NCBI GenBank assembly: GCA_012295275.1
Contig: CM022678.1
Coordinates: forward strand, 10,054,678-10,092,709
Direction: 5' to 3'
Length of the DNA stretch: 38,032 bases
Source of the DNA: Chrysomallon squamiferum
Lineage: Eukaryota > Mollusca > Gastropoda > Neomphalida > Peltospiridae
Shown piece after piece: positions 12,000 through 22,275 of the stretch. The translations under genes and the position numbers were made by a program. Within the stretch, counting starts at the first letter, position 1. Every line of letters begins with the position of its first letter. The notes beneath the pieces are model-generated. The model was not told where the DNA came from. It saw nothing but the letters and a program-made list of their open reading frames with translations, and made no database searches.

Positions 12000-12646
12000 G
12001 TTGTAGCTATATGTGAAATGGTATAACCATTGATCAGAAGGTACATCTAGGAATATGTGATTTCATGTTACAAATAAGTGTATCATTGTTATTATTATTA
12101 TTATTTTATTCTTACCCTATATAATATGATATTCCAAATTAATTAGTTTATAGTAGTAATAATGTTGAAAGAAACAAACTTGGATATAAACATGATACCA
12201 TTATGCACAATGTAAAGAGTATGCATTTTACTGTTTCAAAATATATATATATATCGTAGTTGTTTTATATATATATATATCGTATATGTGGCAAGCATGT
12301 CATTTTAGTACAGCATATATGGAAATATCGCAAATATTTTTGATATTATGCAGAGGAGATTAATATAATAAGAAAGGGATTATCTACATTTACAAAGGGT
12401 CTCAGTAGATGTTTTCAGGTGCAGCAGAGAGGTAAATACTACAAGAATGAGTTCATGTGAAAAAAAAATAAAAACAATAATCATGTTGTTATTTAAACTT
12501 CATAAGAAAGAATTACTTCGAAATACATATATTAGATTTCTGAACGTATACAATAATAAATTAAAAAATTCAGGTTATTCAGATCATCACTACAACACTT
12601 AACTGAGAGTTATATATATTCTAGTTTTTATTAAATTAAATTACAG

Positions 12647-12733
12647 CCTGAAGAATCGTTGTTGTCCAAAACGTTGATGTTTGATGACATCACCGTGACA
12701 GAGGCCTCGGAGAGCAAGTCAGACAACAGCAGA
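12647..12733 (+). CDS. Putative exon, 29 codons (duplicated at 14845-14926)
   Basis: An acceptor (AAATTACAG) and donor (AGA|GTAATT) enclose 87 nt in phase 0-0. It reads PEESLLSKTLMFDDITV, then TEASESKSDNSR, acidic and serine-rich. The last about 60 nt and the following intron start are repeated at 14.85 kb with only a few changes. The CpG-containing, GC-richer composition supports coding origin. The family is not recognised. Confidence 0.5.
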
Positions 12734-12770
12734 GTAATTATATCTTTATTTACTTAGTTATTGGTTATAT

Positions 12771-12776
12771 ATGTCT

Positions 12777-12811
<35 letters not shown>

Positions 12812-13090
12812 TTTGCCTGATGTTTTATTTATGTCTTTATTTATTTGTTTGTTTGTCTGTCTGTTTATTTATGTCTTTATTTATTTATTTATTTGTCTGA
12901 CTGTTAATTTATATCGTTATTTATTTATTTATTTGTCTGTCTGTTTATTTATGTCTATTTATTTATTTATTTATTTGTTTTTGTTTATTTATTTATTTAT
13001 TTATTTATTTATGTCTTTATTTACTTATTTATTTATTTGTTTATTTGTTAGTGTTTAGATGTTCATCATTTATTTATTTATTTATATCCT
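12771..13090. repeat. (TTTA)n / (TTTG) tetranucleotide repeat
   Basis: Long interrupted ATTT/GTTT/TGTC tetranucleotide region. The LFIYLFIYL-type reading frame on the + strand is a repeat artefact. Confidence 0.95.
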
Positions 13091-13159
13091 TATGAGATTT
13101 TAATTCTGAGTTTACTATTACTCTTGATTAACAAACAGGTTTCTTTTGTTTTGTTTTAG

Positions 13160-13450
13160 GGAAGAAAACAAAAAGACAGAAGAAAGACAGATGAAGAATG
13201 AGCCGCTGAATCCCGAGACTGAGACAGTTACTGTTCAAGGACAGAAACTGGACGTCGATGTTGACGACGTTCTGTCAGTGTTTTCCAAACACAAGCAGTC
13301 GCTGATGTTAGCAGCGTCACTGAAGTGAGATCCACCCACCAAGTCAGACGACAACCACGGCTGAGTTAAAAACTGTTTGTGAAGCATCGGCGTCACTGCG
13401 CAGTACACTTCTTCTGTCCGATCGTAGTTTGGTGTCCAGTGTATTAATTT
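13160..13450 (+). CDS. Putative exon with a frame break, unidentified
   Basis: An acceptor (TTTTGTTTTAG) is followed by an open frame reading EENKKTEERQMKNEPLNPE, then TETVTVQGQKLDVDVDDVL and SVFSKHKQSLMLAASLK. A TGA follows at about 13326. Another frame continues as EIHPPSQTTTTAELKTVCEA, then SASLRSTLLLSDRSLVSS. This is the most CpG-rich coding-like stretch in the window (GACGTCGATGTTGACGACG). Phase 0 from the preceding exon would give a different frame, so at least one indel is implied. The protein is not recognised. Confidence 0.5.
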
Positions 13451-13509
13451 CATTTAGTTTGGTGTGTCAGATCATTTCAGTGTAGATTAATTTCACTTAT
13501 TTTTGTCAT

Positions 13510-13740
13510 CTTTAAAACTGTATCAAACTGTTACTATCTATGATGATTATTATTTTTTTATCTCTGTATTAGTTATTATTTTATAAGATTAATCTCTAAA
13601 AATGTATGAGACTGTTACATAAAATAATCTATTAAGATAATCTTTGATGATAATTATTTTCTTTTATCTCTGTGTTAGTTATTATTTTATAAGATTAATC
13701 TCTAAAAATGTATCAGACTATTACTTAAGATAATCTTGTG
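13510..13740. repeat. 106-bp tandem repeat (about 2.2 units)
   Basis: TCTCTGTATTAGTTATTATT at 13561 recurs as TCTCTGTGTTAGTTATTATT at 13667. The flanking sequence (AAAATGTAT-AGACT-TTAC) also repeats, with a partial third unit upstream. Confidence 0.85.
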
Positions 13741-13801
13741 TCTGTTGTAAATTTATGAAATTTATGTGTTATTAAATAAGTTGACATGGTTTGTTTCACA
13801 G

Positions 13802-13897
13802 GTTTACAGAAATCACCAGCATTGACTGGAGTTCAGTTTAACAGGATAACTGGAACACAAACACCAAACTTCAGTGAATTCAACAGCTCTTTACCAG
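13802..13897 (+). pseudogene. CAMSAP-locus exon, copy A (follows a CH-type exon in phase)
   Basis: An acceptor (TTGTTTCACAG) and donor (CCAG|GTTTGTC) enclose 96 nt in phase 1-1, reading LQKSPALTGVQFNRITGTQT then PNFSEFNSSLPG. The segment TTTAACAGGATAACTGGAAC with its flank resembles the exon at 29825-29895, which lies between the CAMSAP CH exon and the linker exon. Its entry phase matches the phase in which the CH exon at 26097 ends. It is therefore probably the equivalent post-CH linker exon of a second CAMSAP copy. No CH exon is visible upstream of it. This exon has no break, but its partners in the copy do. Confidence 0.45.
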
Positions 13898-14184
13898 GTT
13901 TGTCTAACTTCATCATATCTTAAAAAAAATATCTTTTTAACAGTGTTACCTAGTTTTAAAATATCTTACATCCATTATAAATTATAATAGGTCTTTACCA
14001 AGTTTAACTAACTTTAAAATAGTTTATATTTGTTATATGTAAATTTGTTGTTTACCAGGTTTAACTCATTTTAATCATATTCTATATTTCCTATACGTAA
14101 AATAGGTCTCTACTAGGTTTTGTTAACTTTAAATCTGTTATATACAAAATAGGTTTTGTTGTTTGTTTTTAACTCCTTCCTCAG

Positions 14185-14375
14185 ATGCACTTGCAATTAT
14201 ATCTCACTCTGCCTGTTTTCCTAGCCCAGCCTATTTTTGTGATCTTTCAGACTGGAAGATGAAGTTTATTAATCAGCTAGACAAGCAGGTCACTATGACA
14301 ACAGCTTTTCACAACAACACCAGCTGCAACGTCGTTTTGAACCCTGGCAACAGACGCAGCAGCTTGATAAGTTAG
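14185..14375 (+). CDS. Possible exon, Gln-rich or alternative frame
   Basis: An acceptor-like ACTCCTTCCTCAG precedes two overlapping open frames. One reads DALAIISHSACFPSPAYFCD, then SDWKMKFINQLDKQ, to TAG. The other reads NSFSQQHQLQRRFEPWQQTQ, then QLDKLDVNKK. The second looks more protein-like. Sequence complexity and GC content are raised, but no clear donor is seen. I do not recognise either frame. Confidence 0.3.
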
Positions 14376-14844
14376 ATGTAAACAAGAAACGTCTTTGCTG
14401 TTGGCTACATCATTAATAATGAAACATTTGTAAAAACTTTCTGAATTTCTTCAGGGCAAACAGTTTTCAGTAGTTTGATATCAAAATATAGCCGAATTTA
14501 TTTTAAACACACACACATCCCACACAAACACATGTATGCACACAGAATCATAAAGCAGTTGTTAAATATCAGTGGTTAGATTGACAGTAAATTGAGTAAA
14601 ACAGAAAAAAGAACCAGTAATTAAAAAAAGAACCAACAGTTTTATGGGAAAATTGCTGTGAAAAAGTAAAGATAACCTTTTTGTTTGTTGTGAAAACAGA
14701 TGACAGTCCAGACAAGCTGTATTCAGTTAAACAATAACTTATTTAACAACAGTTTATTTAAAAACCAAGCTATGGAACAAAAACATTTTCTTTCTTCAGT
14801 CCATATATCAGTTTGTTGGAAAGTTCATTTTTTTTAAATTTCAG

Positions 14845-14926
14845 TTTAGGAAAAACCTGAAAAACATCGATGTTTGATGACATCACCGTGACAGAGGCCT
14901 CGGAGAGCGAGTCAGACAACAGCAGA
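14845..14926 (+). pseudogene. Duplicate of exon 12647-12733
   Basis: From about 14868 the sequence repeats 12674-12733 with one substitution in about 60 nt (AGCAAG becomes AGCGAG). It then continues for about 40 bp into the intron start, including the donor AGCAGA|GTACTT and the following (TTTA)n. The 5' part has diverged (AAAAACCTGAAAAACATC against CCTGAAGAATCG). In the original frame this creates a TGA just upstream of MFDDITV. The high identity implies a fairly recent local duplication. Without a partner like 13160-13450 it is probably a non-functional extra exon. Confidence 0.65.
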
Positions 14927-14939
14927 GTACTTGTATCTT

Positions 14940-15190
14940 TATTTACTTAGTTATTGGTTATATATGTCTTTATTTATTTATTTATTTACTTATTTATTTA
15001 TTTATTTATTTATTTGTTAATATTTAGATGTTGATCATTTATTTATTTATTTATATCCTTTTTTATTTGTTTATTTGTTAATATTTAGATGTTCATCATT
15101 TATTTATTTATTTATTTATTTACTTATTTGTTTATTTGTTTTTTTCTTCTTTTTTCTTTTTCTTTTTTGTTGTTACATTATTAATTTATT
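14940..15190. repeat. (TTTA)n tetranucleotide repeat
   Basis: Tetranucleotide intron sequence duplicated together with the exon copy just upstream. It contains two near-copies of GTTAATATTTAGATGTT followed by ATCATTTATT (about 15016 and 15076). Confidence 0.92.
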
Positions 15191-15479
15191 TAATTGTTTG
15201 TTTGTTTATTAAAATGATAACTTTATGCTAGTTCTTGTTCATAACTATTTGGAAACAAAGTTTTTGGGACTTAATTTTAATCAAGTTTTCTTGAAAGTCA
15301 TAGCAGGCACCAAGCTAACTTTATACTCTTCCACTTTTTTATTTAATGCTGTAGCAGTTCTAGTTTTAGAGACAGGAGAGCTAACTGATTAACACAATAC
15401 TGACATCATTCCATGAAATATTATATTTAACCCAGTGTAGCTCTGTATAGGGCAGTCATGAGTTCCATGATAAAATTAG

Positions 15480-15500
15480 AATACTGCATGCATGTGCATG

Positions 15501-15538
<38 letters not shown>

Positions 15539-15545
15539 AAACACG
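15480..15545. repeat. (CT)n-(CA)n compound microsatellite
   Basis: (CT)n at about 15500-15518 is followed by (CA)n at about 15519-15538. Nothing else is supported between 15190 and 15932. Confidence 0.9.
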
Positions 15546-15932
15546 CACACACAAAAACTGTTCCCCATAAAAACTAAAAGTAGTCACATTTAACTGACAG
15601 TTTGATTAGAAATAATTAAACTGTTCTCTGGTTAGATACTTATAACTGAACAGCAATTAAATCAGTTTTGTCAGTTTTATAGTAACAACTCTTTACTGAT
15701 TGTAAAATAGCATAATAATAATCATTTATTTGCTATTGTTTTGTTAATTATTTAAATTATTACCATTTTTAATCATTATCATTATAATTATTATGCAAAG
15801 TATATCAAAAATATCCCACAACCCTTTGTGTCTGAATAATCCAGTAACTGGTACCAGTACAATTTAAGTTTTATTTTATTTATTTATAACAGTTTATTAT
15901 TTTTATTATTTTATTTGTATTTTTTTCTTCAG

Positions 15933-16053
15933 AATTCACATAATTGATGTGCTGAGGTTGCTAGTGAAGTTGTTTCAGTAGAAGGTGCTGTCCAGCACTG
16001 AGGATAAAGTTTGTACTGCTGCCACTGGAAAAGAGGGAAAAAAACCTGAACAG
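15933..16053 (+). CDS. Possible exon with frame breaks, unidentified
   Basis: An acceptor (GTATTTTTTTCTTCAG) and donor (CAG|GTGAAT) enclose 121 nt. One frame reads CAEVASEVVSVEGAVQH. Another reads VLSSTEDKVCTAATGKEG then KKPEQ up to the donor in phase 0, so one indel is implied. The string GTGCTGTCCAGCA is shared with the end of the exon at 17955-18086. The two may therefore be paralogous exons or joined parts of one coding unit. No family recognised. Confidence 0.38.
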
Positions 16054-16301
16054 GTGAATTTAAGTTTGTTTTCTCATTATTCAAAACCTAATGAAGTTTA
16101 ATTTGATTTAATGTAGGAAGTTGCATTTTGTAACATATATCAGTAAGTACACATGCACATACATTAGAATCTTGTATCACTGCATTTTATATCATGTTTC
16201 TCTCTCTTTCTTAAACACACACAAACACAACACTTCCATTCAAATAAACCTGATTATTTTGTTGTAAATATATATATAACTACAAAGGTATATAAATTAA
16301 A

Positions 16302-16401
16302 AAAACTGGTCTGTACACAAGAAATGCTAATTCTGTGAGCTCACCACAGGCGAGAAATGTCATCAAAGAATATGGCAGAACAGGAGCATCTACAGAGGTT
16401 T
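16302..16401 (+). pseudogene. CAMSAP-locus exon, copy A, acceptor lost
   Basis: This matches the exon at 30543 (shared: AATTCTGTGAGCT, then AGAAATGTCATCAAAGAAT, then CAGAGG). The upstream base context is TATAAATTAAAAAAACTGG, with no AG acceptor where copy B has TGTTTTTCAG. There are also small deletions, including loss of the CTGAACTAACC stretch. The frame cannot be maintained. It is a dead exon copy. The 89-bp tandem array begins directly at its 3' edge. Confidence 0.75.
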
Positions 16402-16790
16402 TTGTTATAGTAATAGTATTAGTCATTGCTATTGTGGTAGTAATGTAGTTGTTACAGCATTAGTACTTGTAGCATTATTAATAATACTGTTTGTTATAGT
16501 AATAGTATTAGTCATTGCCATTGTGGTAGTAATGTAGTTGTTACAGCAATAGTACTTGTAGCATTATTAATAATACTGCTTGTTGTAGTAACAGTATTAG
16601 TCATTGTTATTGTTGTAGTAATGTAGTTGTTACAGCATTAGTACTTGTAGCATTATTAATAATACTGCTTGTTGTAGTAATAGTATTAGTCATTGCTATT
16701 GTGGTAGTAATGTAGTTGTTACAGCATTAGTACTTGTAGCATTATTAATAATACTGCTTGTTATAGTAATGTTGTAGAATTGATCTTGGC
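16402..16790. repeat. 89-bp tandem repeat, about 4 units
   Basis: Units start with TTGTTATAGTAATAGTATTA or TTGTTGTAGTA at 16402, 16491, 16580, 16669 and 16758, exactly 89 bp apart and nearly identical. Copy B (30649-30770) holds the matching sequence only once. The array was therefore expanded in copy A after the exon duplication. Confidence 0.95.
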
Positions 16791-17302
16791 CATATTTTAT
16801 CTGATGATGCTGTCTCCATAGCTTTGTAATAGTAATGTATCTTGTGAGACTCATGGTGATTTAAAAAAACTGTTTGTAGTCAGATTACTGGTTGGAGTGG
16901 CAGTAGTAGTAGTAGTAGTTGTTTTTAGAGAAATTGTTATGATAAATATAACAAGAAGAGTAGGTTAACAGCAGAGATAGTAGTAGTAACAGTAGTCATA
17001 GTTGTTGTTGTAGTAATTGTATTAGTATAAAGAAATACTGACGTAGGAGTAATAGTGAAGAGAGCAAAAATGTCACTTTCATTATTAATGGATAGTAATT
17101 TTAGTAATAGGAGTATTATTTCAATAACAGTAACCCTAGTTGAATCATGAATAATAGTAAATATTAGTTATAGTAATGTTGGTAATAAAAGTAGCTTGAA
17201 GTTTGCAGTAAATGTAGTAGTAGCAGTATTTTTTTTTTTTTAAAGTATTTTATTCATTTTTTTATTTATTTATTTGTTTATTTATTTATTTCCTCAAACT
17301 AG
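16791..17302. other. Non-coding, trinucleotide-rich
   Basis: Imperfect GTA/AGT trinucleotides and a (TTTA)n run before the next exon. The arrangement parallels 30770-31195 in copy B. No gene. Confidence 0.6.
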
Positions 17303-17480
17303 GCAGTGCACCCACCAATGTGACTCTGACTCAGAGTAGTTGAAAGTATTGCTGATGAAAAGCTCAATTTCGGTGACCTGGACATTGAAGCCGACCACGT
17401 CAGACTACAACAGTTCTTAAGTTGGTGAGTCTTACACCAGGTCACCAATCTCAACAGTAAAATGTCAGGAGAAAAACTTG
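17303..17480 (+). pseudogene. CAMSAP linker exon, copy A, disrupted
   Basis: An acceptor (CCTCAAACTAG) opens in phase 1, as in copy B at 31197. It reads SAPTNVTLTQSS and then TGA. A shifted frame reads ADEKLNFGDLDIEADHV then RLQQFLSW, against copy B DDDQLSFGDL. Downstream, CACCAGGTCACCAATCTCAA matches copy B CACCAGGTGACCAACCTCAA. Similarity stops after GGAGAAAAACTTGAA, so the conserved LEPLM motif is absent. A base change creates GTGAGT at about 17424, a donor-like site not present in copy B. This is a decayed paralogue of the 31197-31640 exon. Confidence 0.75.
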
Positions 17481-17954
17481 AAAAAACCCCCCAAAAACCA
17501 AGAAGTACATGTCTTAAGGAATGAAGTTGAGGTATTTGTGAAATCAGTTCATAAAGGAAAACAGATCTATGTTAATTTTGTTGAAGGTGTTTCTGAATGA
17601 AAAATTCTTCTTTAGCTTTAATTCATCTTTATTTTAGATTTTTTTTTATCTCTCTAGCTTTAAATTATCTTTCAGTAAATAATTTGAACTGATAACTGCA
17701 TTATTAAATCTCATTAGATTACAAAACAAAAGATTTTAAACAAGGTTATATTTCAAATTTTAGTTTACTATAATTTTATTGATTCATGCTGACTCAATTT
17801 ATTGAACCGTTTTACAACAAGGAAATACCAGTATTTACTCAATAATCTTTCTATTAGGTTTTACCGAATGATCTTTCATCTGGGTATCACATGTATTTAT
17901 AGGAATAGAAGAAACCAGTATTCTAATGTGTGGATTTAAACTCTATATTTTCAG

Positions 17955-18086
17955 AAATTAAATCGGCTTGTTAAGGATACAAATATTCAAGAAATTGTTG
18001 ATAAAATACAAAGTCAAATTGACAGTTTGGAACAAAGAGCAGCTTGAGTCTCCAGTAGAGTTGAAGTATTTGGTGCTGTCCAGCAG
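17955..18086 (+). CDS. Putative coiled-coil exon with one stop
   Basis: An acceptor (CTATATTTTCAG) and donor (CAG|GTATTT) enclose 132 nt (44 codons). The frame reads KLNRLVKDTNIQEIVDKIQS, then QIDSLEQRAA, a TGA, and VSSRVEVFGAVQQ. Heptad-like spacing of I, V and L suggests a coiled coil. A second frame from about 17968 is also open (KEQLESPVELKYLVLSS). The true reading may switch frame near the stop. No family assigned. Confidence 0.42.
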
Positions 18087-18649
18087 GTATTTAAATACAT
18101 TATTCATTGTAAACCTTTCCATTTTATTTCAGTTTTTAATATTTCTTCAGTGATTCACAAAACTGAAATATTTTTTCTTATACTGAATTAAGCATCATAC
18201 ATGAAAATATAATATATTTGTGTTTTTGTAAACTGATGCACTGAAAATTAAAAGAATCAGTGTAAACCTTGTAATAATTTGCATGCCAGCCTAATAGAGT
18301 AGTGAACAGAACATTTGTATAAATTTGTAATTTTCTGTTATAAATATCTCACTCTAAACTGAAATACAAACATTTATTACTTCATTTGGGAGAGCTAAAG
18401 ATATTTACAGTATTTTGAAATTTAGTATAACGGATGGAATTTTGGTGGATTTGAAAGGTTTATTTACTTAATATTCCTGGCAGTCATCTTAAACTGGACT
18501 AAGCATAGTGTAAATATCAAATTTTACCAAGTTACATAATTATTCAAATATATTTAAAAATATTTTTCATAAGCTCTTTTACTGATGTATTGCTGTTTTA
18601 ATGCTTTTATATCAAAATTAAAAAATAATATTAAACTATTACTTCACAG

Positions 18650-18850
18650 TCTTTCCTGTCCAGAGAAAGCTCAACACTTTCAAGAGAAAATCTGTAAGAT
18701 CATAAAATCAGTCTATTTTGAATTTTGAAACCTCAGTGATCTCCAAGAGACTGCATTGTCAATATTTTCAGAACATCCAGTGTACACATTGTACTTCATA
18801 GCAGCTTGCACTGTTTTTATCATTGATGTGTGTGCATGGTTATTCTAATT
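18650..18850 (+). CDS. Possible exon with one stop, hydrophobic segment
   Basis: An acceptor (CTATTACTTCACAG) is followed by LSCPEKAQHFQEKICK, then IIKSVYFEF, a TGA, NLSDLQETALSIFSEHP, then VYTLYFIAACTVFIIDVC, to TAA. Apart from the one stop it is open for about 66 codons and looks protein-like. The last 18-20 residues could be a buried or membrane helix. The protein is not recognised and could also be a chance frame. Confidence 0.3.
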
Positions 18851-18858
18851 TTTATTGA

Positions 18859-19600
18859 TGAAAGAGGAATAAAGATTCATCACTGCTATGGAATGTCATT
18901 TTTCTAAATAACCTAAAATTAACGTGATAGTTCATAGAGGTGTTACATTATTTTGATCATCAAATTTTTGTGTTAATTAAATCAAGGAAAATGAAGGGTT
19001 AATCAGTGTAAATATATTTAAAATTATGTAATTAGGGTAATTAGAATCCATTATTTAAAAAAAAAAAATTTAAAATTTAAAAACCAAAAAAATATTTATT
19101 TTATCTTATTTTTGTAATATTATTTAAATCGGGGGGAAATTCAAGGGTTTAATATATTTAGAATTATGTAATTAGGGGTAATTAGAAATTTTATTAAAAA
19201 AAACAAGAAGACTTTTTTTAATTATTATTATTATTATTTGCATCAGGGGAAATCAAGGGTTTGCTGGGGGTAATCACTGTATAAATATATTTAAAATTAT
19301 TTAATTAGGGGTAATTAGAATTTTTTATAAAAAACCCCCAAAAAACAAAAAAACAACAACAACATTATTAAAATCAGGGGAAAATAAAGTGTAATCAGGA
19401 GAAAATCAATTTAAATATAATTGAAGATGATGTAATTAGGGGTAATTAGACTTTTTTTATATAAAAAAACAACTAAAAGAAACCAACAGTTTTTTCCTTA
19501 TCATATTTAAATCAGGATAAATCAAGGGTTGCTGGGGTTAATCATTGTATAAGTATGTTTAAAATGATCTAATTAGGGATAATTAAAATGTATTTATAAC
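18859..19600. repeat. Duplicated block with G-run minisatellite (copy 2)
   Basis: It starts TGAAAGAGGAATAAAGATTC and follows 9808-10345 closely over the first 120 bp (ATCACTGCTATGGAATGTCA shared). Then come about six units with GTAATTAGGGGTAATTAGA and AAATCAGGGGAAAATCAAG, more units than copy 1. The offset between the two copies is 9051 bp. Confidence 0.88.
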
Positions 19601-20208
19601 AACAAAAAATAAAAACATTATTTTTTTTGGATATAAAGTCATTTATGATAGACATTTGAAGATATACATGAAAATACTATGTCTGATTGTAAATATCTGT
19701 ATTTCTCATTTTATCATCCTTACTGTATGAAAAATTATTCTGCTTGTATTTTATTTTTAGATACGAAAAGTAAATTATTTTAGTCATTTGTTCTTTCTCT
19801 TTTTTCTTTTTTTTCTTTTGAATGGAACTTAATGATACATTTTTTGTTATATTTTTTATTCCAATAACAATGAGAATTTTTAAAATATTAAAAAAAAAAT
19901 AACAATTATATAAAAAAATGTTTACTATGTAACTATTTGTTAAATTTCAGTCACATTTTAATTCCTAATTGTTCAAATCACAGAGAAAAGTTGAAGAAAC
20001 ATACCTTAATTATTCTCTTTTATTTCTATTTTGTGATTTAATATATTTTTTTAAATTTCAAAATTAATATATATTTTTTTTCCATTGGAAATCTGTTTCA
20101 ATTTTCTTTTTTGGAACTAATCTGGAAAACTTGGAAATCTAAGAAAAGTTATAGTAATTCATAAAAATAGTTGCAGGTCAGGGCAATTTCCTGTATATCA
20201 AAAAAACA

Positions 20209-20288
<80 letters not shown>

Positions 20289-21060
20289 CATCAGTGCCAT
20301 ACTATTTCTCTGCTAAGACTTAATATTATGTTATTTTAATCTTTATAAATCTGCAATATGTCTAAAACCTTAACATTTGTAATTAAAAAAATATTCCAAT
20401 TTTATATTATTTTAATCTTTATATCTCTGCAATATGTCTAAAACCTTGTAATAAGAAAATTCCAGTTGTTTTAATCTTTATAAGTCTGCAGTCTAAAATG
20501 GCATTACCCTAGTGTCCTGTTTTTATAGAATCCACTGTAAATATTTTGTTTATATTTTAATTATTTATTACATACTAACAGATGCAAGTTGAAATATAGT
20601 GTTCTTGGAACATACCTACATGTTTATATTGATTCCTCTTTACACAACTTTATATGCATTTTACAAGATATATTATAATTCAATATTTGTCTTTTGTTGT
20701 ATTAAAAGTGAGAAACAAATAATAATTCTTGTTCATTCTAAAATCTAATACAAATTCTTTGATACATTATGGATTAAAGTTCCATAGAGGCCCTTCCTGG
20801 AATGATAGCAAATATATTGTATCTCTCCTGTAACCAAAACTGATTTTTTTCTTTTATTTTCTTTTCTTTTTTATTTTTTTGTGTTGGGGCTCTTACAAAG
20901 TTCTGTATAATGTACTTATATTAAATTGTTTTTAAAATTTTTTTATTATGTTTACATATTAAAGAAGAAAAAAAATTCACAATATCTGAATGTTTCATTC
21001 CTTATACTAGCAAATGTTAATTCATTTTGTTGTTAAATAACAAAGTCATGAATTAAAAGT
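19601..21060. other. Non-coding AT-rich stretch with (ATT)n
   Basis: No exon seen. (ATT)n runs at 20212-20285. An imperfect tandem duplication of TTTAATCTTTATA-TCTGCAATATGTCTAAAACCTT occurs near 20336-20490 in three diverged units. Confidence 0.6.
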
Positions 21061-21154
21061 AAGTGTTTGTGGTCATGTGTGTGTATATGCGTGTGTATGT
21101 GCACCTCTTTACTTAGTAGTTTGAAACTCGTTTTAATGAAAAGAAAAAGACAAT

Positions 21155-21327
21155 TGTTATTATTATTATTATTATTGTTATTATTGTCATTATTATTATT
21201 ATTACTACTATTGCAATTATTATTACTATTACTCTTATTATTACCATTATTATATCATTATATTATTATTTTTATTATTGCTATTATTTTACTATTATTA
21301 TTATTATTTTACTATTACTATTATTGC

Positions 21328-21369
<42 letters not shown>

Positions 21370-21370
21370 G
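21155..21370. repeat. Imperfect (ATT)n
   Basis: ATT trinucleotide array with scattered changes. The LLLLL/YYYYY reading frames over it are artefacts. Confidence 0.95.
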
Positions 21371-21639
21371 TAATGACAGTCTTTGATTAGGGGTAGTGAG
21401 TATAAATAGAAAAAATATAGAAAGGGTTTCCAGATTAAAAGCCTTTTTTAATTAAGAATATTAAAGACTTGAGGTAATGTTATATTGATAACTAGAGGTA
21501 GAATGGTAACCTTTGACTTAGTAGTTTAAGTCTGTGTATAGAGAGACATGCAGTGTTAGTTTACACTGAAACACTGATTAGTTTGTAGTCTGTACAGATC
21601 ATCTGAGAATAAAAGTCATTAATGTAATATTATATTATG

Positions 21640-22275
21640 TGTCTCTATTCATTTATCCTTTCATTCATCTATCTGTTTACACATCCAGTGTCTTTGTGAG
21701 TGTTTGTGTCTGAGTTTGTGTCTGAGACTGTTTGTGTGTGTGTGTGTTTGTGTGTCTGTGTGTGTGTGTGTATGACTGTTTATGTGTGTTTGTATATTTG
21801 CATATGAGCACCTGTATGTGCATGTGTAGTACTAGCACATTAATAGTAAATATCGATTATTTGTGTACATGTATGTGTGTGTATGTATGTATGTGTGTAT
21901 GTATGTGTCTGTAAGCATGTGTGTCTATGTGTTTGTGTATGTGTGTGTGTGTGTATGTCTGTGTGTGTCTATGAAACACTGGGTGGAGTTGTTGATTATC
22001 AACCTGCTAAACACTTGTTTATTAAACACTCTTTGTGTTCAGCTCAAATATCCTCTTTCCAAGCTAAATGAACCAACTCCTGGCCTGTCCTTATCATTGT
22101 ATTTATTTATTTATTTATTTATTTATTTATTTTTCTTTATTTATTTATTTGTTTTTATTTATTTATACATTTATTCTTTTGTATTTATTTATTTATTTTT
22201 CTTTATTTATTTATACATTTATTCATTCATTTTTTAATTTTTTTATTATTATATTTTTTTATATATATATATACA
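21640..22275. repeat. (GT)n, (GTAT)n and (TTTA)n repeat region
   Basis: GT-rich sequence at about 21690-21975, a short unique spacer (21976-22095), then (ATTT)n at about 22098-22235 and (TA)n at 22259-22273. Open frames here are low complexity. Confidence 0.92.

Larger units (their letters stand above)
8485..12646. other. Long non-coding stretch (putative intron)
   Basis: About 4.2 kb without a supported exon. It holds the duplicated G-run repeat block at 9808-10345, a poly-T run at about 10577-10600, irregular GT-rich sequence at about 11060-11530 with (GT)n at 11430-11464, and (CT)n at 11914-11996. A 95-codon open frame at 9396-9683 has no splice context and no protein-like features. Confidence 0.5.

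Noticed and set aside
12771-13058. 95-residue LFIYLFI frame that looks like membrane helices
   Set aside because: Product of the (TTTA)n repeat; the same pattern appears in other repeat tracts.
21067-21390. 107-residue frame rich in Leu and Tyr
   Set aside because: Translation of an (ATT)n array; not a membrane protein.
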